A stretch of 64,000 nucleotides of DNA from Blastochloris tepida (GCF_003966715.1 NZ_AP018907.1:2468001-2532000); one strand, 5' to 3'. Counted from the first letter of the stretch, positions 39,978 to 52,895 are shown. Notes: a model not told the origin generated them from the letters alone. Program-made: numbers and translations.

Positions 39978-40676
39978 CTACCGCGTGAGCCAGCGCACGA
40001 GCGCGGCGGTGACGGCGTCCGGGTTCTCCAGCGGCGACAAATGGCCGGCGCCGGGCACCACCACAAGCTCGGCATCCGGCATGGCATCGGCCATCTCGCG
40101 GGCGAGATCGAGCGGCGTGATCTGGTCGTCGGCGCCGACCACCACCAGGGCCGGCACGGTGATGGTGGGCAGGATGGGCCGCGAATCGACGCGGCCGAGG
40201 ATCGCGCGCTGCTGGCGGACAAAGGCCTCCGCCCCCACCTGCTGCAGCATGCGGCGGACGACGATCTCCAGCCCGCGATCCTCGCGCCGGGCGGGCGCGA
40301 TCAGCCGCGGCCACATCGCATCGTGGATCTTGTCGAGCTGCCCCTCCTCGCCAAGCTCGATCATGCGCTTGCGCACGTCGGCGGCGGCCGGGGTGTCGGG
40401 GCGCGCCTGGGTGTCGATCAGCCCGAACCGGGCGATGCGCTGCGGCGCCTGCCGCCACAGCTCGAAACAGACATAGCCGCCCATCGACAGGCCGGCGACG
40501 GCGAAGCGGGGCGGCGCGTCGGCCAATATGGCGGCAGCGATCGCCGCGATAGTGTCGTGGCCGCTGGTGTCGGCGACCACGATGTCGCGGCTGGCGAACG
40601 CGGCCGTCTGCGCCGCGAACAGCTCCGCGGTGCAGGCGAGACCCGGAACCAGAACCAGCGGCAGCGTTTCAGACAT
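39978..40676 (-). CDS. Alpha/beta hydrolase
   Basis: 232 residues from ATG 40676. It starts with the usual LPLVLVPGLACTAELF strand and oxyanion region, carries the nucleophile elbow GLSMGGYV near residue 79-86, an acid in VGADDQITP and the catalytic His in GAGHLSP. It resembles pimeloyl-ester/3-oxoadipate enol-lactonase-type esterases, but the substrate is unknown. Stands alone, convergent with the methyltransferase. Confidence 0.85.
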   Translation of the reverse strand: MSETLPLVLVPGLACTAELFAAQTAAFASRDIVVADTSGHDTIAAIAAAILADAPPRFAVAGLSMGGYVCFELWRQAPQRIARFGLIDTQARPDTPAAADVRKRMIELGEEGQLDKIHDAMWPRLIAPARREDRGLEIVVRRMLQQVGAEAFVRQQRAILGRVDSRPILPTITVPALVVVGADDQITPLDLAREMADAMPDAELVVVPGAGHLSPLENPDAVTAALVRWLTR

Positions 40677-41074
40677 CGCAACCCCATCATTCTTGGGAAT
40701 TCGCCCGCAAGCCGAGATCAAGCAATCCATGGATACTGGTGGGCGGTGGCGAAGTCAAATTATACGATCCTGCAATGGCTTGGCGCAGAGCGCAGGAGAT
40801 TGTAGCGCATCGAGGCAAAAGAGGAATTTTTCACGTGTCCTTCCCCAATCCCGTGAAGGCACACGGTCAACAGCAGGCCCGTGATAGACTTTCAAAATAG
40901 CGGCGGATTATGGCGCCTCGCGCCAAATCCGCCCTACGCTTGCTCGCCGCCAAGCTGTTTCCAACCAGCCACCTGGATGAGCCGGGCCGCTGCAGTGTGC
41001 TCACCCTGGGGGCGCTTCCAAAGGTCGGAAACAACCCACTAGAATAGGCTCGTCGGGACATAGTGGGCTTCCCA
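40677..41074. other. Intergenic region between two alpha/beta hydrolase genes
   Basis: 398 bp with lower GC than its surroundings, especially 40735-40915. It is probably a divergent promoter region. I found no protein or RNA gene, and no promoter match good enough to call. Confidence 0.5.
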
Positions 41075-42229
41075 ATGGGTATCAGCGACCTAAACCGTCG
41101 TCAGTTCGCCGCCCTCACCGCAGCGACTGCCGCCACGTGGCCGTCCGCGGGCGAAGCCGAGCCGGCAACTCCGGTCCTCTATCCGGGCGAGGCGTTGACC
41201 GAAGCATCCGGTCATCCGGCGCTGGTGCGCTTCGAACCCGGCCGACCCGGCTTTCCGCTTGTCGTCTTCATCACGGGTGGAGGGGTGCTCGGGCGCATCG
41301 CCTATGGGCCGCCCGCCGGAAGGGCCGCCGACTTCCTGTGTCATTGGCTGCACGAGGAGGGCTTTGCCACTTTGGCACTGTCCTATCCGATCGACACGAG
41401 GGGCGTGTTCGACGTCGCGTTCCCCCGGTTTTCGATCCTGGACTGGGCGGAGCAGAGCGCCGAGATCATCGCCCGCCACGTGAACGGGAATGGTCTGGCC
41501 GGAAACGTCATCGTCTTGGGGTGGAGCATGGGCGGGCGAATCGCCGAGCCGCTTCAGGCCGCGTTGCGGAGGCGCGAAAAGAGCATCGAGCTGTTCGTTC
41601 CGATGGCCGGTGCAACCGCGCTCCCCAATATTTTGCCGGGCCTGAAGGGACTGCAACCCTCACCGAGCGGTCTCGCCTCGATCCGGGGAGCCTACTTGGA
41701 TTGGTTGCTCCTCTGCCTTGCGGATCAGAACCGGATTGCCGGCCGCGTCGTGCTGGACGCGGAGACCTTCACGACCGAGATGACCGGCGACTTTCCGATC
41801 GGGCTCGCGGCCTCGGCGATGCGCTTTCGGAACGGAACCTTCGTGTCCGATGCCGCGGCCGACGCTCGTGAGGTCGGCGCCTCGCAATATGACGCCTTTC
41901 CGCCGCTCGCGCTGATGACGCACGCCTCCCCCATCGACGCCCGGCACGCCCTCACGGATCGAGCGACGTGGGGCATGTTCATCACCCAGCAGCTTTGCGA
42001 AACGCACATCTTCCCTCGCGCGAGCAATCTCTCGGCGCTTGAACCCGAGAAGTGGGCGCTGCTGGTCCAGCACGTCAGAGACGCTGCGGTTCGACTGAGC
42101 GTGACGCTGCCGGGCAATCACATGTTCTTTGTCGGGGAGAACGGCGCGAGGCGAACCGTCCAGGCGCTGAAGCAGCTCAGGCAAACCGCTGCTGAGATTG
42201 CGCGCGAAACTGCTCGTCTGGCCACATGA
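41075..42229 (+). CDS. Exported alpha/beta-hydrolase-fold protein (Tat-like signal)
   Basis: 384 residues from ATG 41075; a GTG at 41063 would add four. The N-terminus has a twin-arginine-like signal (LNRRQFAALTAATAATWPSAGEA). A hydrolase fold follows, with FPLVVFITGGG, the nucleophile elbow VLGWSMGGRI, and a C-terminal GNHMFFVG that would carry the catalytic His. The substrate is unknown. The GC content and codon usage look less extreme than in neighbouring genes, so acquisition by transfer is possible. The neighbour downstream is tRNA-Val, in the opposite orientation, 14 bp away. Confidence 0.68.
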   Translation: MGISDLNRRQFAALTAATAATWPSAGEAEPATPVLYPGEALTEASGHPALVRFEPGRPGFPLVVFITGGGVLGRIAYGPPAGRAADFLCHWLHEEGFATLALSYPIDTRGVFDVAFPRFSILDWAEQSAEIIARHVNGNGLAGNVIVLGWSMGGRIAEPLQAALRRREKSIELFVPMAGATALPNILPGLKGLQPSPSGLASIRGAYLDWLLLCLADQNRIAGRVVLDAETFTTEMTGDFPIGLAASAMRFRNGTFVSDAAADAREVGASQYDAFPPLALMTHASPIDARHALTDRATWGMFITQQLCETHIFPRASNLSALEPEKWALLVQHVRDAAVRLSVTLPGNHMFFVGENGARRTVQALKQLRQTAAEIARETARLAT

Positions 42230-42243
42230 CCACGGCGGCCGGT

Positions 42244-42320
42244 TGGTGGGCGGTGACGGGATCGAACCGCCGACCTACTGGGTGTAAACCAGTCGCTCTA
42301 ACCAGCTGAGCTAACCGCCC
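42244..42320 (-). tRNA. tRNA-Val (anticodon TAC)
   Basis: 77 nt including an encoded CCA. Acceptor stem GGGCGGT/ACCGCCC, D-arm GCTC...GAGC, anticodon stem ACTGG/CCAGT with loop TTTACAC, and T-loop GGTTCGATCCC. It reads GUA and related valine codons. Confidence 0.96.
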
Positions 42321-42551
42321 GACACTGCGCCCCGCCTGCCGGCGAAGGGGGCCGGATGCCTGCTTTCGGGCGGCATGCCGCCGCCAGCCTCGCGCATCCG
42401 TCCGCCGCCTCTTCTCTACCCCCGGCCACGCCGGACCGGCAAGCACATGGCGGCCTTCGTCCGGAAGAGAGTAACGGCCGCCGCAGGGCTTGCGGAGCGG
42501 AACGCGGCAGAGCCAGGGCGCGCGGGCGCCTGCGGCAGGCCGGCTCAGCGG

Positions 42552-42827
42552 TCAGCGGTCGACCATCTGCTTCAGCACCTTGCCCGGCGTGAACTTCGGC
42601 GCCTTCGACGCCTTGATCTTCACCGGCTGGCCAGTGCGCGGATTGCGGCCCTCGCGCGCGGCGCGCTTGACCACCGAGAAGGAGCCGAACCCGATCAGCT
42701 TGACGTCCTCGCCCTTCTTCAGCGCCTCCGAGATCACGTCGAAGGTCGCCTCAATGGCAGCAGCGGCGGCCGTCTTGGTCGAATCAAGACGATCCGCAAC
42801 GGCAGTGACCAATTCATCCTTGGTCAT
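42552..42827 (-). CDS. hupB: HU family DNA-binding protein
   Basis: 91 residues from ATG 42827, which has GGAGG nine bases upstream; the in-frame ATG at 42836 falls directly against that box, so the shorter start is preferred. It begins MTKDELVTAVADRL and carries the DNA-binding arm signature GFGSFSVVKRAAREGRNPRTG. A nucleoid protein that bends DNA. It follows lon on the same strand, as in many Proteobacteria. Confidence 0.96.
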   Translation of the reverse strand: MTKDELVTAVADRLDSTKTAAAAAIEATFDVISEALKKGEDVKLIGFGSFSVVKRAAREGRNPRTGQPVKIKASKAPKFTPGKVLKQMVDR

Positions 42828-43064
42828 ACGCGTCATCCTCCATCGAATCACCGGCGCCCGCCGGACCGCCTCTCAAGGATTGGCCAATTCCCCGGAAAAT
42901 CAAGCGCCGCAACGGTTCGCGGCGGTACTGCCATCCCGCGGCGCGGCGCGCGAAGGTCGTCCGGGCCGCTGTGGCGCCATCCGGGCTCCAAGCATATTTC
43001 TTTGATTCGATTTTGATTTTTCTGGAGCGCGCGCGCCAGGCGGCGCGTTCACCTTGCATTAACG

Positions 43065-43093
43065 ACAACGGGCGGCCACCGGCCGCCCGTTGT
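43065..43093 (-). terminator. Perfect 13-bp hairpin downstream of lon
   Basis: ACAACGGGCGGCC, ACC, then GGCCGCCCGTTGT. The stem is perfect, but neither side has a real T-run, so it may be a Rho-assisted or simply a strong RNA-stabilising structure at the 3' end of the lon transcript. Confidence 0.5.
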
Positions 43094-43136
43094 AAAGGTT
43101 TTATACGGCTACCACGTGATCAGATCGGCCTCTTCT

Positions 43137-43288
43137 TCCCTCTCCCCTTGCGGGAGAGGGTGGCGAGACCGAGCGCAGCGAGGTTGAGCCGAGTGAGGGG
43201 TATGTACGGCTCACGCTTGAGAATTCACCCCTCACCCGCCTCGCGATCTGACGATCGCTCGGCGCCCTCTCCCGCAAGGGGAGAGGGA
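43137..43288. repeat. Family 2 inverted-repeat pair (BIME/MITE-like), copy B
   Basis: Two arms of about 62-65 bp in inverted orientation, 43137-43201 and 43227-43288, separated by 25 bp. Each begins with TCCCTCTCCCCTTGCGGGAG, which is itself a hairpin, and ends in GTGAGGGGT at the centre. The arms match closely at both ends and diverge in the middle. No coding capacity. Confidence 0.75.
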
Positions 43289-43353
43289 AAGAGGGCGGTT
43301 CCCGCACAGACGGCTCTCCCGCCCGCCGGGCACCGCGGCGGCCGGCCGCCCGG

Positions 43354-45783
<2,430 letters not shown>

Positions 45784-46194
45784 GGCCCTGTCCTTTCTTG
45801 GTCTGGGCAGGTTCCTGCTATGGGGCTTGTCGCGCAGGAGCCCGCGTCGGGCCGGTCGGTCGTAGGGACACTCCTGCTGGGCAAAACGCTCGTGCCGACT
45901 CAGGCGTCCTGTTCGAAACCGGATCGTTGACAAATTAGGTGGCGACCCACCCTGGGGGTGTCAAGCCGGCGGCACTCACGCCGGGTCACGCCGCTGTGCG
46001 AAGCCGACATGCAGGCCGTGCCGGCCGATGAACCGGCCAAGGCCCCCGCACATGATCCCCGCACCCGATCCAAGAGATGAACACCCCGGACAGGGTCGCC
46101 CGCAAACGCATACGCACGAACGAAAACACGTGCAAGTTGGAACGCTTAAACTCTAACACCGGACCGCGCGAGCGCGGCCCGGCATTGGTCGTCG
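45784..46194. other. Intergenic region between clpX and lon
   Basis: 411 bp. On the minus strand a perfect TTGACA lies at 45964-45959 (in CTTGACA, as in -35 boxes of alphaproteobacterial heat-shock promoters), but the CCTAATT that follows after 19-20 bp is a poor -10, so a lon promoter is only suspected. A GC-rich hairpin near 46158-46184 may end clpX transcripts. No gene seen. Confidence 0.45.
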
Positions 46195-47457
<1,263 letters not shown>

Positions 47458-47810
47458 TCCACTTGGTCTCCCGAAGCGCCGCCGCGCTTCGCAATATGTC
47501 ACCCTGCCGACCTGTCACGGCGATCCGTAAATGTCCGGACCGAAGCGACGATTCCGACAACGTACCGACATTCTAGTCGATCACGATATGGCTCGGCGGA
47601 TCAATACCGCGTTAAAATGACCCGATCGGAACAAGGCTTGTCGACCCCGCCCGCGCCGGATCCATGACAAATACGATGCAAAATCGAGGCCGGTTCATGG
47701 CGTTCCGGCCCGGCGAGCGTCAAATTGTTGCGTCGCACGACTTCCGATGCGGAAGTCAGGACCTGCCCAAATGATGCCGAGAGCCGCCGGACGACACGCG
47801 TGACCCCGCC

Positions 47811-47842
47811 TCCGGTTGATCCCTTCAAAGTACCGGAAGCGA
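47811..47842. repeat. Palindromic repeat, family 4
   Basis: TCCGGTTGATCCCTTC then AAAGTACCGGAAGCG, an inverted copy of the third hairpin of 39852-39971, with the small inner stem partly lost. Confidence 0.55.
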
Positions 47843-47862
47843 TCACTTGAAGCAAAGACGCG

Positions 47863-47889
47863 GATGGCCGGGACAAGCCCGGCCATGAC
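47863..47889. repeat. Palindromic repeat, family 3, copy A
   Basis: GATGGCCGGGACAAGCCCGGCCATGAC. Stem GGCCGGG/CCCGGCC. Related copies at 56891, 56978, 63366 and 63458. Confidence 0.65.
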
Positions 47890-47959
47890 GACGGCAATCA
47901 GCAGCAAAGGCCAGAGGTCTCCGGCCCTTTCGCCCGGCTCTTTTCTACCGGCTCTATTT

Positions 47960-48592
47960 TCAGGGCTTGACCGGCTCTTCGGGGCGCTTGTCGAGCACCT
48001 GATCGATCAGGCCGAAGGTCTTGGCGCCTTCGGCGGTCATGAAGTTGTCGCGCTCCAGCGCGTCCTCGATCGCCTTCACGTCCTGGCCGGTGTGCTGGAC
48101 ATAGATCTCGTTCAGCCGGCGGCGCAGGCCCTCGATCTCGCGGGCGTGGATGAGGATGTCGGTGGCCTGGCCCTGGAAGCCGCCGGAGGGCTGGTGGACC
48201 ATGATTCGCGCATTCGGCAGCGCGAACCGCATGCCCTTCTCGCCCGCCGCCAGCAGCAGCGAGCCCATCGAGGCCGCCTGCCCGACGCAGAGCGTCGAGA
48301 CCTGCGGCCGGATGAACTGCATGGTGTCGTAGATCGCCAATCCCGACGTCACCACCCCGCCCGGCGAGTTGATGTACATCGAGATCTCCTTCTTCGGATT
48401 CTCGGCTTCGAGGAACAGGAGCTGGGCGACGATGAGCGACGCCATGCCGTCCTCGACCGGCCCGGTCACGAAGATGATGCGCTCCTTCAGCAGACGCGAG
48501 AAGATGTCGTAGGCACGCTCGCCACGATTGGTCTGCTCGACCACCATCGGGACAAGATTCATGTAGGTTTCGACGGGGTCGCGCATCATCAT
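47960..48592 (-). CDS. clpP: ATP-dependent Clp protease proteolytic subunit
   Basis: 210 residues. Catalytic Ser in [15 protein letters not shown] and His in [16 protein letters not shown], with the conserved YINSPGG loop. Forms the 14-mer chamber partnered by ClpX or ClpA. It lies 46 bp downstream of tig on the same strand. Confidence 0.97.
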   Translation of the reverse strand: MMMRDPVETYMNLVPMVVEQTNRGERAYDIFSRLLKERIIFVTGPVEDGMASLIVAQLLFLEAENPKKEISMYINSPGGVVTSGLAIYDTMQFIRPQVSTLCVGQAASMGSLLLAAGEKGMRFALPNARIMVHQPSGGFQGQATDILIHAREIEGLRRRLNEIYVQHTGQDVKAIEDALERDNFMTAEGAKTFGLIDQVLDKRPEEPVKP

Positions 48593-48638
48593 CCTCGTAA
48601 AGGCAAGGCCGCAACGCGGGGGCGATTGAGGAAAAGCC

Positions 48639-50000
48639 TCAGGCGGCGGGTTTGTCGGCGTCCTCTTCGCGGAACAACTCGTCCTTCGTCACCCGCTTCT
48701 CGGTGAGCTGCACCAGACTCAGCAGATGATCGACGACCTTCTCCTCGAAGATCGGCGCGCGCAGGCTGGCCAGCGCGTTGGGATTCTTGCGGTAATAGTC
48801 CCAAACCTGCTGCTCCTGGCCGGGGAAGCTGCGGGCCCGCTCCACCAGCGCGCGGGTGACCTCGTCGTCCGTCACCTTGATATCGGCCTTCTGGCCAAGC
48901 TCGGCAAGGACGAGGCCGAGGCGGACGCGCCGCTCGGCGATCTTGCGGTATTCGTCGCGGGCGGCCTCTTCGGTGGTCTTCTCGTCCTCGAAGGTGCGGC
49001 CGCCCTGCTTCATCTCGCCGGTGATCTGGGCCCAGACACTCTCGAATTCCTGCGACACCAGCCCTTCCGGCAGCGCAAAGCTGTGGCGCGTGTCGAGCGC
49101 ATCGAGCAGGGCGCGCTTGAGGCGGGCGCGCGACAGGCCCTCGCGCTCGCCGGTCAGCCGCTGGCGGATGGCGTCCTTCAGCGCGTCGATGGTGTCCATG
49201 CCCAGCGTCTTGGCGAAGGCATCGTCGATCTCGACGTGGCCCGGCGCGGCGATCTCCGAGCAGGTGACCTCGAAGGCGGCGTCCTTGCCGGCGAGATGCG
49301 CCGCCAGATAGTTGGCCGGGAAGGTGACGTTGACGGTGCGGGTCTCGCCCGCCGCGATGCCGACGAGCTGGTCCTCGAAGCCGGGAATGAAGGAGCCCGA
49401 CCCCACCACCACCGGCACGTCGTCGGCGCTGCCGCCGTCGAAGAGTTCGCCGTCGATGGTGCCCTTGAAGGAGATCGTCACCCGGTCGCGCTGCTCGGCC
49501 TTGCTGCCTTCGGGGCGCGGCTCGTAGGGGCGGTTCTGGTCGACCAGCCGGTCGATCGCCTGATCGACGTCGGCGTCCTCGACCGGCGCCACCGGCTTCT
49601 CCAGCGCGATGGCCGAGAAGTCGGCCAGCACGATCTCGGGCAGGATCTCCATCGCCACGGTGTAGGCGAGGTCGCTGCGGCCCTCGAGCACGGCCTCGAT
49701 CTCGCTCTGCTCCTCGGGGAAGGTCACCTTCGGTTCGAGCGCCAGCTTGAAGCTGTTGTCAGTGACGATCTGGCTGTTGGCCTCGGCCACCGCCTGCTCG
49801 ATCACCTCGGCCATCACCGAGCGGCCATAGAGGCGCTTCAGGTGGGAGGCCGGCACCTTGCCGGGCCGAAAGCCATTGATGCGGACGCGGTCCTTGAGTT
49901 CCTCAAAGCGGGAGGCGGCGCGACCATCGAGGTCGCTGGCCTCAAGAACAACGCGAAACTCGCGCTTCAGGCCTTCGTCACTGGTTTTGGTTACCTGCAT
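48639..50000 (-). CDS. tig: Trigger factor
   Basis: 453 residues from ATG 50000. Ribosome-binding N-terminal domain with the signature region [21 protein letters not shown]-like PPIase domain about 150-240, and an elongated helical C-terminal chaperone domain. Cytoplasmic chaperone at the ribosome exit tunnel. First gene of tig-clpP-clpX-lon; tRNA-Leu lies directly upstream on the same strand. Confidence 0.96.
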   Translation of the reverse strand: MQVTKTSDEGLKREFRVVLEASDLDGRAASRFEELKDRVRINGFRPGKVPASHLKRLYGRSVMAEVIEQAVAEANSQIVTDNSFKLALEPKVTFPEEQSEIEAVLEGRSDLAYTVAMEILPEIVLADFSAIALEKPVAPVEDADVDQAIDRLVDQNRPYEPRPEGSKAEQRDRVTISFKGTIDGELFDGGSADDVPVVVGSGSFIPGFEDQLVGIAAGETRTVNVTFPANYLAAHLAGKDAAFEVTCSEIAAPGHVEIDDAFAKTLGMDTIDALKDAIRQRLTGEREGLSRARLKRALLDALDTRHSFALPEGLVSQEFESVWAQITGEMKQGGRTFEDEKTTEEAARDEYRKIAERRVRLGLVLAELGQKADIKVTDDEVTRALVERARSFPGQEQQVWDYYRKNPNALASLRAPIFEEKVVDHLLSLVQLTEKRVTKDELFREEDADKPAA

Positions 50001-50105
50001 GATCGCGCTCTTCTCGAATCGACGGTTCGCCCGGCCGCCCCGCGCGGGCCGAGCGTCGGCCGCTCCCCCCGTTGTGCCTGGGCGTCCCGACCGGATTCGC
50101 GGGGG

Positions 50106-50190
50106 TGGTGCGGGCGGAGGGGCTCGAACCCCCACGACTTTCGTCACTGGAACCTAAATCCAGCGCGTCTACCAGTTCCGCCACGCCCGC
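50106..50190 (-). tRNA. tRNA-Leu (anticodon TAG)
   Basis: 85 nt including an encoded CCA. Acceptor GCGGGCG/CGCCCGC, anticodon stem CTGGA/TCCAG with loop TTTAGGT, a long variable arm (class II) and T-loop GGTTCGAGCCC. It lies about 105 bp upstream of tig in the same direction. Confidence 0.96.
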
Positions 50191-50371
50191 TAACGGCACG
50201 GGCTTGCGCACGTGGCCGGTCGGGACGCGGCTTATAGCACGCGTCCGCCACGACGCCAGCGGGAAATGCGTGGCAGTCCCCCGCCGGACGCGGAACCGCT
50301 GGCGGAACGGACATTTTGAAGCCATTTGAAGCGGGCCCGATGCTCCGCAACCCGCCGAACCGAGGTTCGTG

Positions 50372-51796
50372 ATGACCGCATTCCGCCCGACCCGACGCAC
50401 CGTCCTCGGCGGCACCGTTGTGACCCTCGCCGCGCTCGGTCCGAGCCGGACGCTGCGGGCCGAGACCGGCGGAACGCCTCCCGGCGAGGCACGGCGCCTC
50501 ACCCTCAAGCCGGGGGCTGCGCAATTGCGCGGCCCCGATCTGCCGCCATCGCCGGTCTGGGGCTTCGACGGTCAGGCGCCGGGGCCGATCCTGCGGGTGC
50601 GCCGCGGCGGCGAGGTATGGGTGCGGGCCGAGAACGGTCTCGACCAGCCCACCGCCATCCATTGGCACGGCATCCGCCTGACCAACCCGATGGACGGCGT
50701 GCCGCCGCTGACCCAGGCGGCGATCCCGCCCGGCGGCGCCTTCGACTACCGCTTCGCCTGCCCGGATGCCGGCACCTTCTGGTACCACGCCTTCGCCGGC
50801 ACGCCCGAGCAGCTCGACCGCGGACTGGCCGGCGCGCTGATCGTCGAGGAGGAGACGCCGATCGCCGTCGATCAGGACATCGTGCTGCTGCTGCAGGACT
50901 GGCAGTTCGACGACGGCGCGGCCAAGGAGGGCGAGGCCAAAGCCGAGGCCAAGGATTCTGAAACCAAGGGTGCCGAGGCCAAGGAATCGGAGGCCGGCGC
51001 CCGCCACGCCACCGTCAACGGCCGCCCGGCCGAGGACATCGCGGCGAAGGGCCACGACCGGATCCGCCTGCGGCTGATCAATGCCGCGGCGTGGCGCATC
51101 GCGGCGCTGGCGTTCGAAGGCGGGCTGCGGCCGGTGCTGGTGGCGGTCGACGGCCAGCCGTCCGAGGCCTTCGAGCTCGGCCGGCCGCGCGTGGCGCTGC
51201 CGCCGGGCGGCCGGGTCGACCTGATCCTCGATATGCCGGCTGCCGCCGACCCGGCGGCGGAGCCGCCGGCCATCCGGCTCCACGGCTATGGCACGGACAG
51301 CGTGCTCGCCACCTTCCGCCTCGAGTCCGGGCCGCCCCGGCGCCCCGAGCCGCTGGGCACGGTCAGCCAGCTTCCCGACAATCCCCTGCCCCGCCATATC
51401 GAGCTGAAGGGCGCCCACCGGCTCGATCTGGCGCTGGATGCCGGCAACCCGCAGCCGGCGGCGGCCTCGCTTTGGACCTTCCGCGGCGGCGACGGGCCGG
51501 CCGGTCCGCCGCTGTTCCGCGTGGCGCGCGGGCGCACCGTGGTGCTGGCGCTGGTCAACAAGACGCCGCTGCCGCACGCCGTCCACATCCACGGCCATCA
51601 TGTCCGGCTGCTCGACAGCCTCGACGACGGCTGGAAGCCGTGGTGGCACGACACGCTGCTGGTGCCCGAGGCGAAGACCAGCCGCATCGCCTTCATTGCC
51701 GACAATCCCGGCAAATGGCTGCTGCCCTGCCGCGCCGTTGAGCAGCCGGCGGACGGAACGGGATCGGCGAAGGCGGCGTGGTTCGAGGTCACATAG
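50372..51796 (+). CDS. Multicopper-oxidase-fold protein with degraded copper sites
   Basis: 474 residues from ATG 50372 with a GAGG box. Tat-type signal (RPTRRTVLGGTVVTLAALG). Three cupredoxin domains follow. Copper motif 1 is HWHG (about residue 98), motif 2 is WYHAF instead of WYHSH, motif 3 is HAVHIHGHH (about 402), and motif 4 is LPCRAVEQPADG instead of HCHxxxH, so only the Cys of that motif remains. The type 1 and trinuclear sites are therefore incomplete, and oxidase activity is doubtful. A 25-residue Lys/Glu/Ala-rich insert (about 184-208) sits between domains 1 and 2. The family normally oxidises metals or phenols in the periplasm; this one may bind copper or act structurally. Confidence 0.8.
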   Translation: MTAFRPTRRTVLGGTVVTLAALGPSRTLRAETGGTPPGEARRLTLKPGAAQLRGPDLPPSPVWGFDGQAPGPILRVRRGGEVWVRAENGLDQPTAIHWHGIRLTNPMDGVPPLTQAAIPPGGAFDYRFACPDAGTFWYHAFAGTPEQLDRGLAGALIVEEETPIAVDQDIVLLLQDWQFDDGAAKEGEAKAEAKDSETKGAEAKESEAGARHATVNGRPAEDIAAKGHDRIRLRLINAAAWRIAALAFEGGLRPVLVAVDGQPSEAFELGRPRVALPPGGRVDLILDMPAAADPAAEPPAIRLHGYGTDSVLATFRLESGPPRRPEPLGTVSQLPDNPLPRHIELKGAHRLDLALDAGNPQPAAASLWTFRGGDGPAGPPLFRVARGRTVVLALVNKTPLPHAVHIHGHHVRLLDSLDDGWKPWWHDTLLVPEAKTSRIAFIADNPGKWLLPCRAVEQPADGTGSAKAAWFEVT

Positions 51797-52740
51797 AGCA
51801 TGAACAATAAGCCACCAACCTTGCTCGAAAAAACCGTCTAGGGTTATTAATGTTATTCTAGGTTGCAATTACCGCATCGAAATCCAAAATAATAACTATA
51901 TACCAAAATTTATAAAAACCTAATTATAATTATTCAATCTCTATGATTTATAAATATTATTCTCCTAACTATAGGATATTATCATATATTTTTTCTACAA
52001 ATTTCGAATTATAGAAATAATTATCAATATCTAGCATAACCTTTCCTTTTTTGTTGTTATAAGTTTGATAGCGAATTCCTCGGCCATCCGTATATCCAAC
52101 GTTCACATTAATCCAAAAACGAAACTCACACGCATCAAAGCAACAAATATTATCGTCAATTGTCTCGGCATTGAATTTTTCCCGAATTCTTTGCAATTTA
52201 CAGACTGTCATAACGAGATCAACAGGATTATCTCCAGACTCACCCCAAAGGAAATCGTCACAATCAAACGCGTCAAGATCGGCTTCTGAGAATTCCCAGC
52301 CACGACAGTCCTTCACCTCCCTTAGATCTCGGTAAGGATGAGTGTGAAAACTGCCAAGAAATGACAGATGTGGGGACCATAAATTAATTAAGGTATTTTT
52401 TATTTTAGCCGCACTTTTGTTTGGTGTAACATACCTATTATTTTTTTCTGCAGATATGCTAGTGCTCGACCTATCTAGATAAATAACTATTTCACCATCT
52501 CCAATGCATCTTTTTACTCCCCAGATGTACCCAAACGTTTCAACGGACTTATTTCGCTTTCTTGATCCCGCATTCACTGAATCTCCAAGCACGTATGCCT
52601 CAAGAGCAGCCAGCGTCATGGATTCGATTAACTTCTGAGAAAGTTGAATTCTAAAGAACACACTCGTACTCCCTGGATTCTAATCCTGCCTTCTCGCACT
52701 GTTACATACATAAATTTACATTCCCTTGCGTGCGCGCGCG
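51797..52740. other. AT-rich islet between the multicopper gene and nnr
   Basis: Base composition changes abruptly near 51800, from GC-rich to AT-rich DNA dominated by A/T codons, and returns near 52730. The islet carries a single gene (51969-52661) and no integrase, transposase or tRNA end. About 170 bp of its left end has no gene but has runs such as TTATTAATGTTATT. The right end has a GCGTGCGCGCGCGC alternating tract at about 52729. Its composition suggests recent horizontal acquisition. Confidence 0.75.
51969..52661 (-). CDS. Stand-alone JAMM/MPN-domain metallopeptidase-like protein
   Basis: 230 residues from GTG 52661, with GGGAG seven bases before it. The JAMM zinc motif is visible: E41 in VETFGYIWG, H106-T-H108-P in GSFHTHPY, then S125-E-A-D128 in FSEADLDAF. 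The match to ExnHxHPx(n)SxxD is complete, although the gap from HxH to SxxD is 16 residues where about 7-10 are usual, so an insertion is present. A C-terminal half of about 95 residues (GYTDGRGIRYQTYNN and similar) matches nothing I recognise. JAB proteins cleave isopeptide or ubiquitin-like bonds, or act in prokaryotic Ubl and defence systems. No E1, E2 or Ubl gene is nearby. Codon usage is AT-rich, unlike its neighbours. Confidence 0.7.
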   Translation of the reverse strand: MFFRIQLSQKLIESMTLAALEAYVLGDSVNAGSRKRNKSVETFGYIWGVKRCIGDGEIVIYLDRSSTSISAEKNNRYVTPNKSAAKIKNTLINLWSPHLSFLGSFHTHPYRDLREVKDCRGWEFSEADLDAFDCDDFLWGESGDNPVDLVMTVCKLQRIREKFNAETIDDNICCFDACEFRFWINVNVGYTDGRGIRYQTYNNKKGKVMLDIDNYFYNSKFVEKIYDNIL

Positions 52741-52895
52741 CAACTCCCAATGCGTTCGCATGCATAGATCAAACGAACATAGGCTATCGGCGCACCGGTG
52801 GCTGAATAGGATATAATTTATCACAAACCGTCGACATGAGCTCTCGCAGCGTGAGCCCCGGTAGGACGCGAAATGGTCGCGCTGGGTCTGCGGCC

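Larger units (their letters stand above)
42828..43353. other. Intergenic region between lon and hupB
   Basis: 526 bp holding a strong hairpin (43065-43093), a family 2 inverted-repeat pair (43137-43288) and an AT-rich tract around 42995-43020 that probably contains the hupB promoter. No gene was found. Confidence 0.6.
47458..47959. other. Intergenic region between clpP and clpX
   Basis: 502 bp, unusually long for this gene pair. It contains two dispersed repeats (47811-47842 and 47863-47889) and an imperfect hairpin (AAAGGCCAGA...CTCCGGCCCTTT, about 47907-47932) that may be the clpP terminator. Nothing protein-coding was found. Confidence 0.55.

Noticed and set aside
43101..43300. CRISPR-like repeats between lon and hupB
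   Set aside because: There are only two arms, in inverted rather than direct orientation, with no regular spacers.
45932..45965. Heat-shock (sigma-32) promoter of lon
   Set aside because: CTTGACA is a good -35 box, but the only candidate -10 (CCTAATT) is 2-4 bases too far away, so it was mentioned only in the gap description.
50106..52740. tRNA-Leu as the attachment site of the AT-rich islet
   Set aside because: The islet begins about 1.6 kb from the tRNA, beyond a full multicopper gene, and no duplicated tRNA end or integrase is present.
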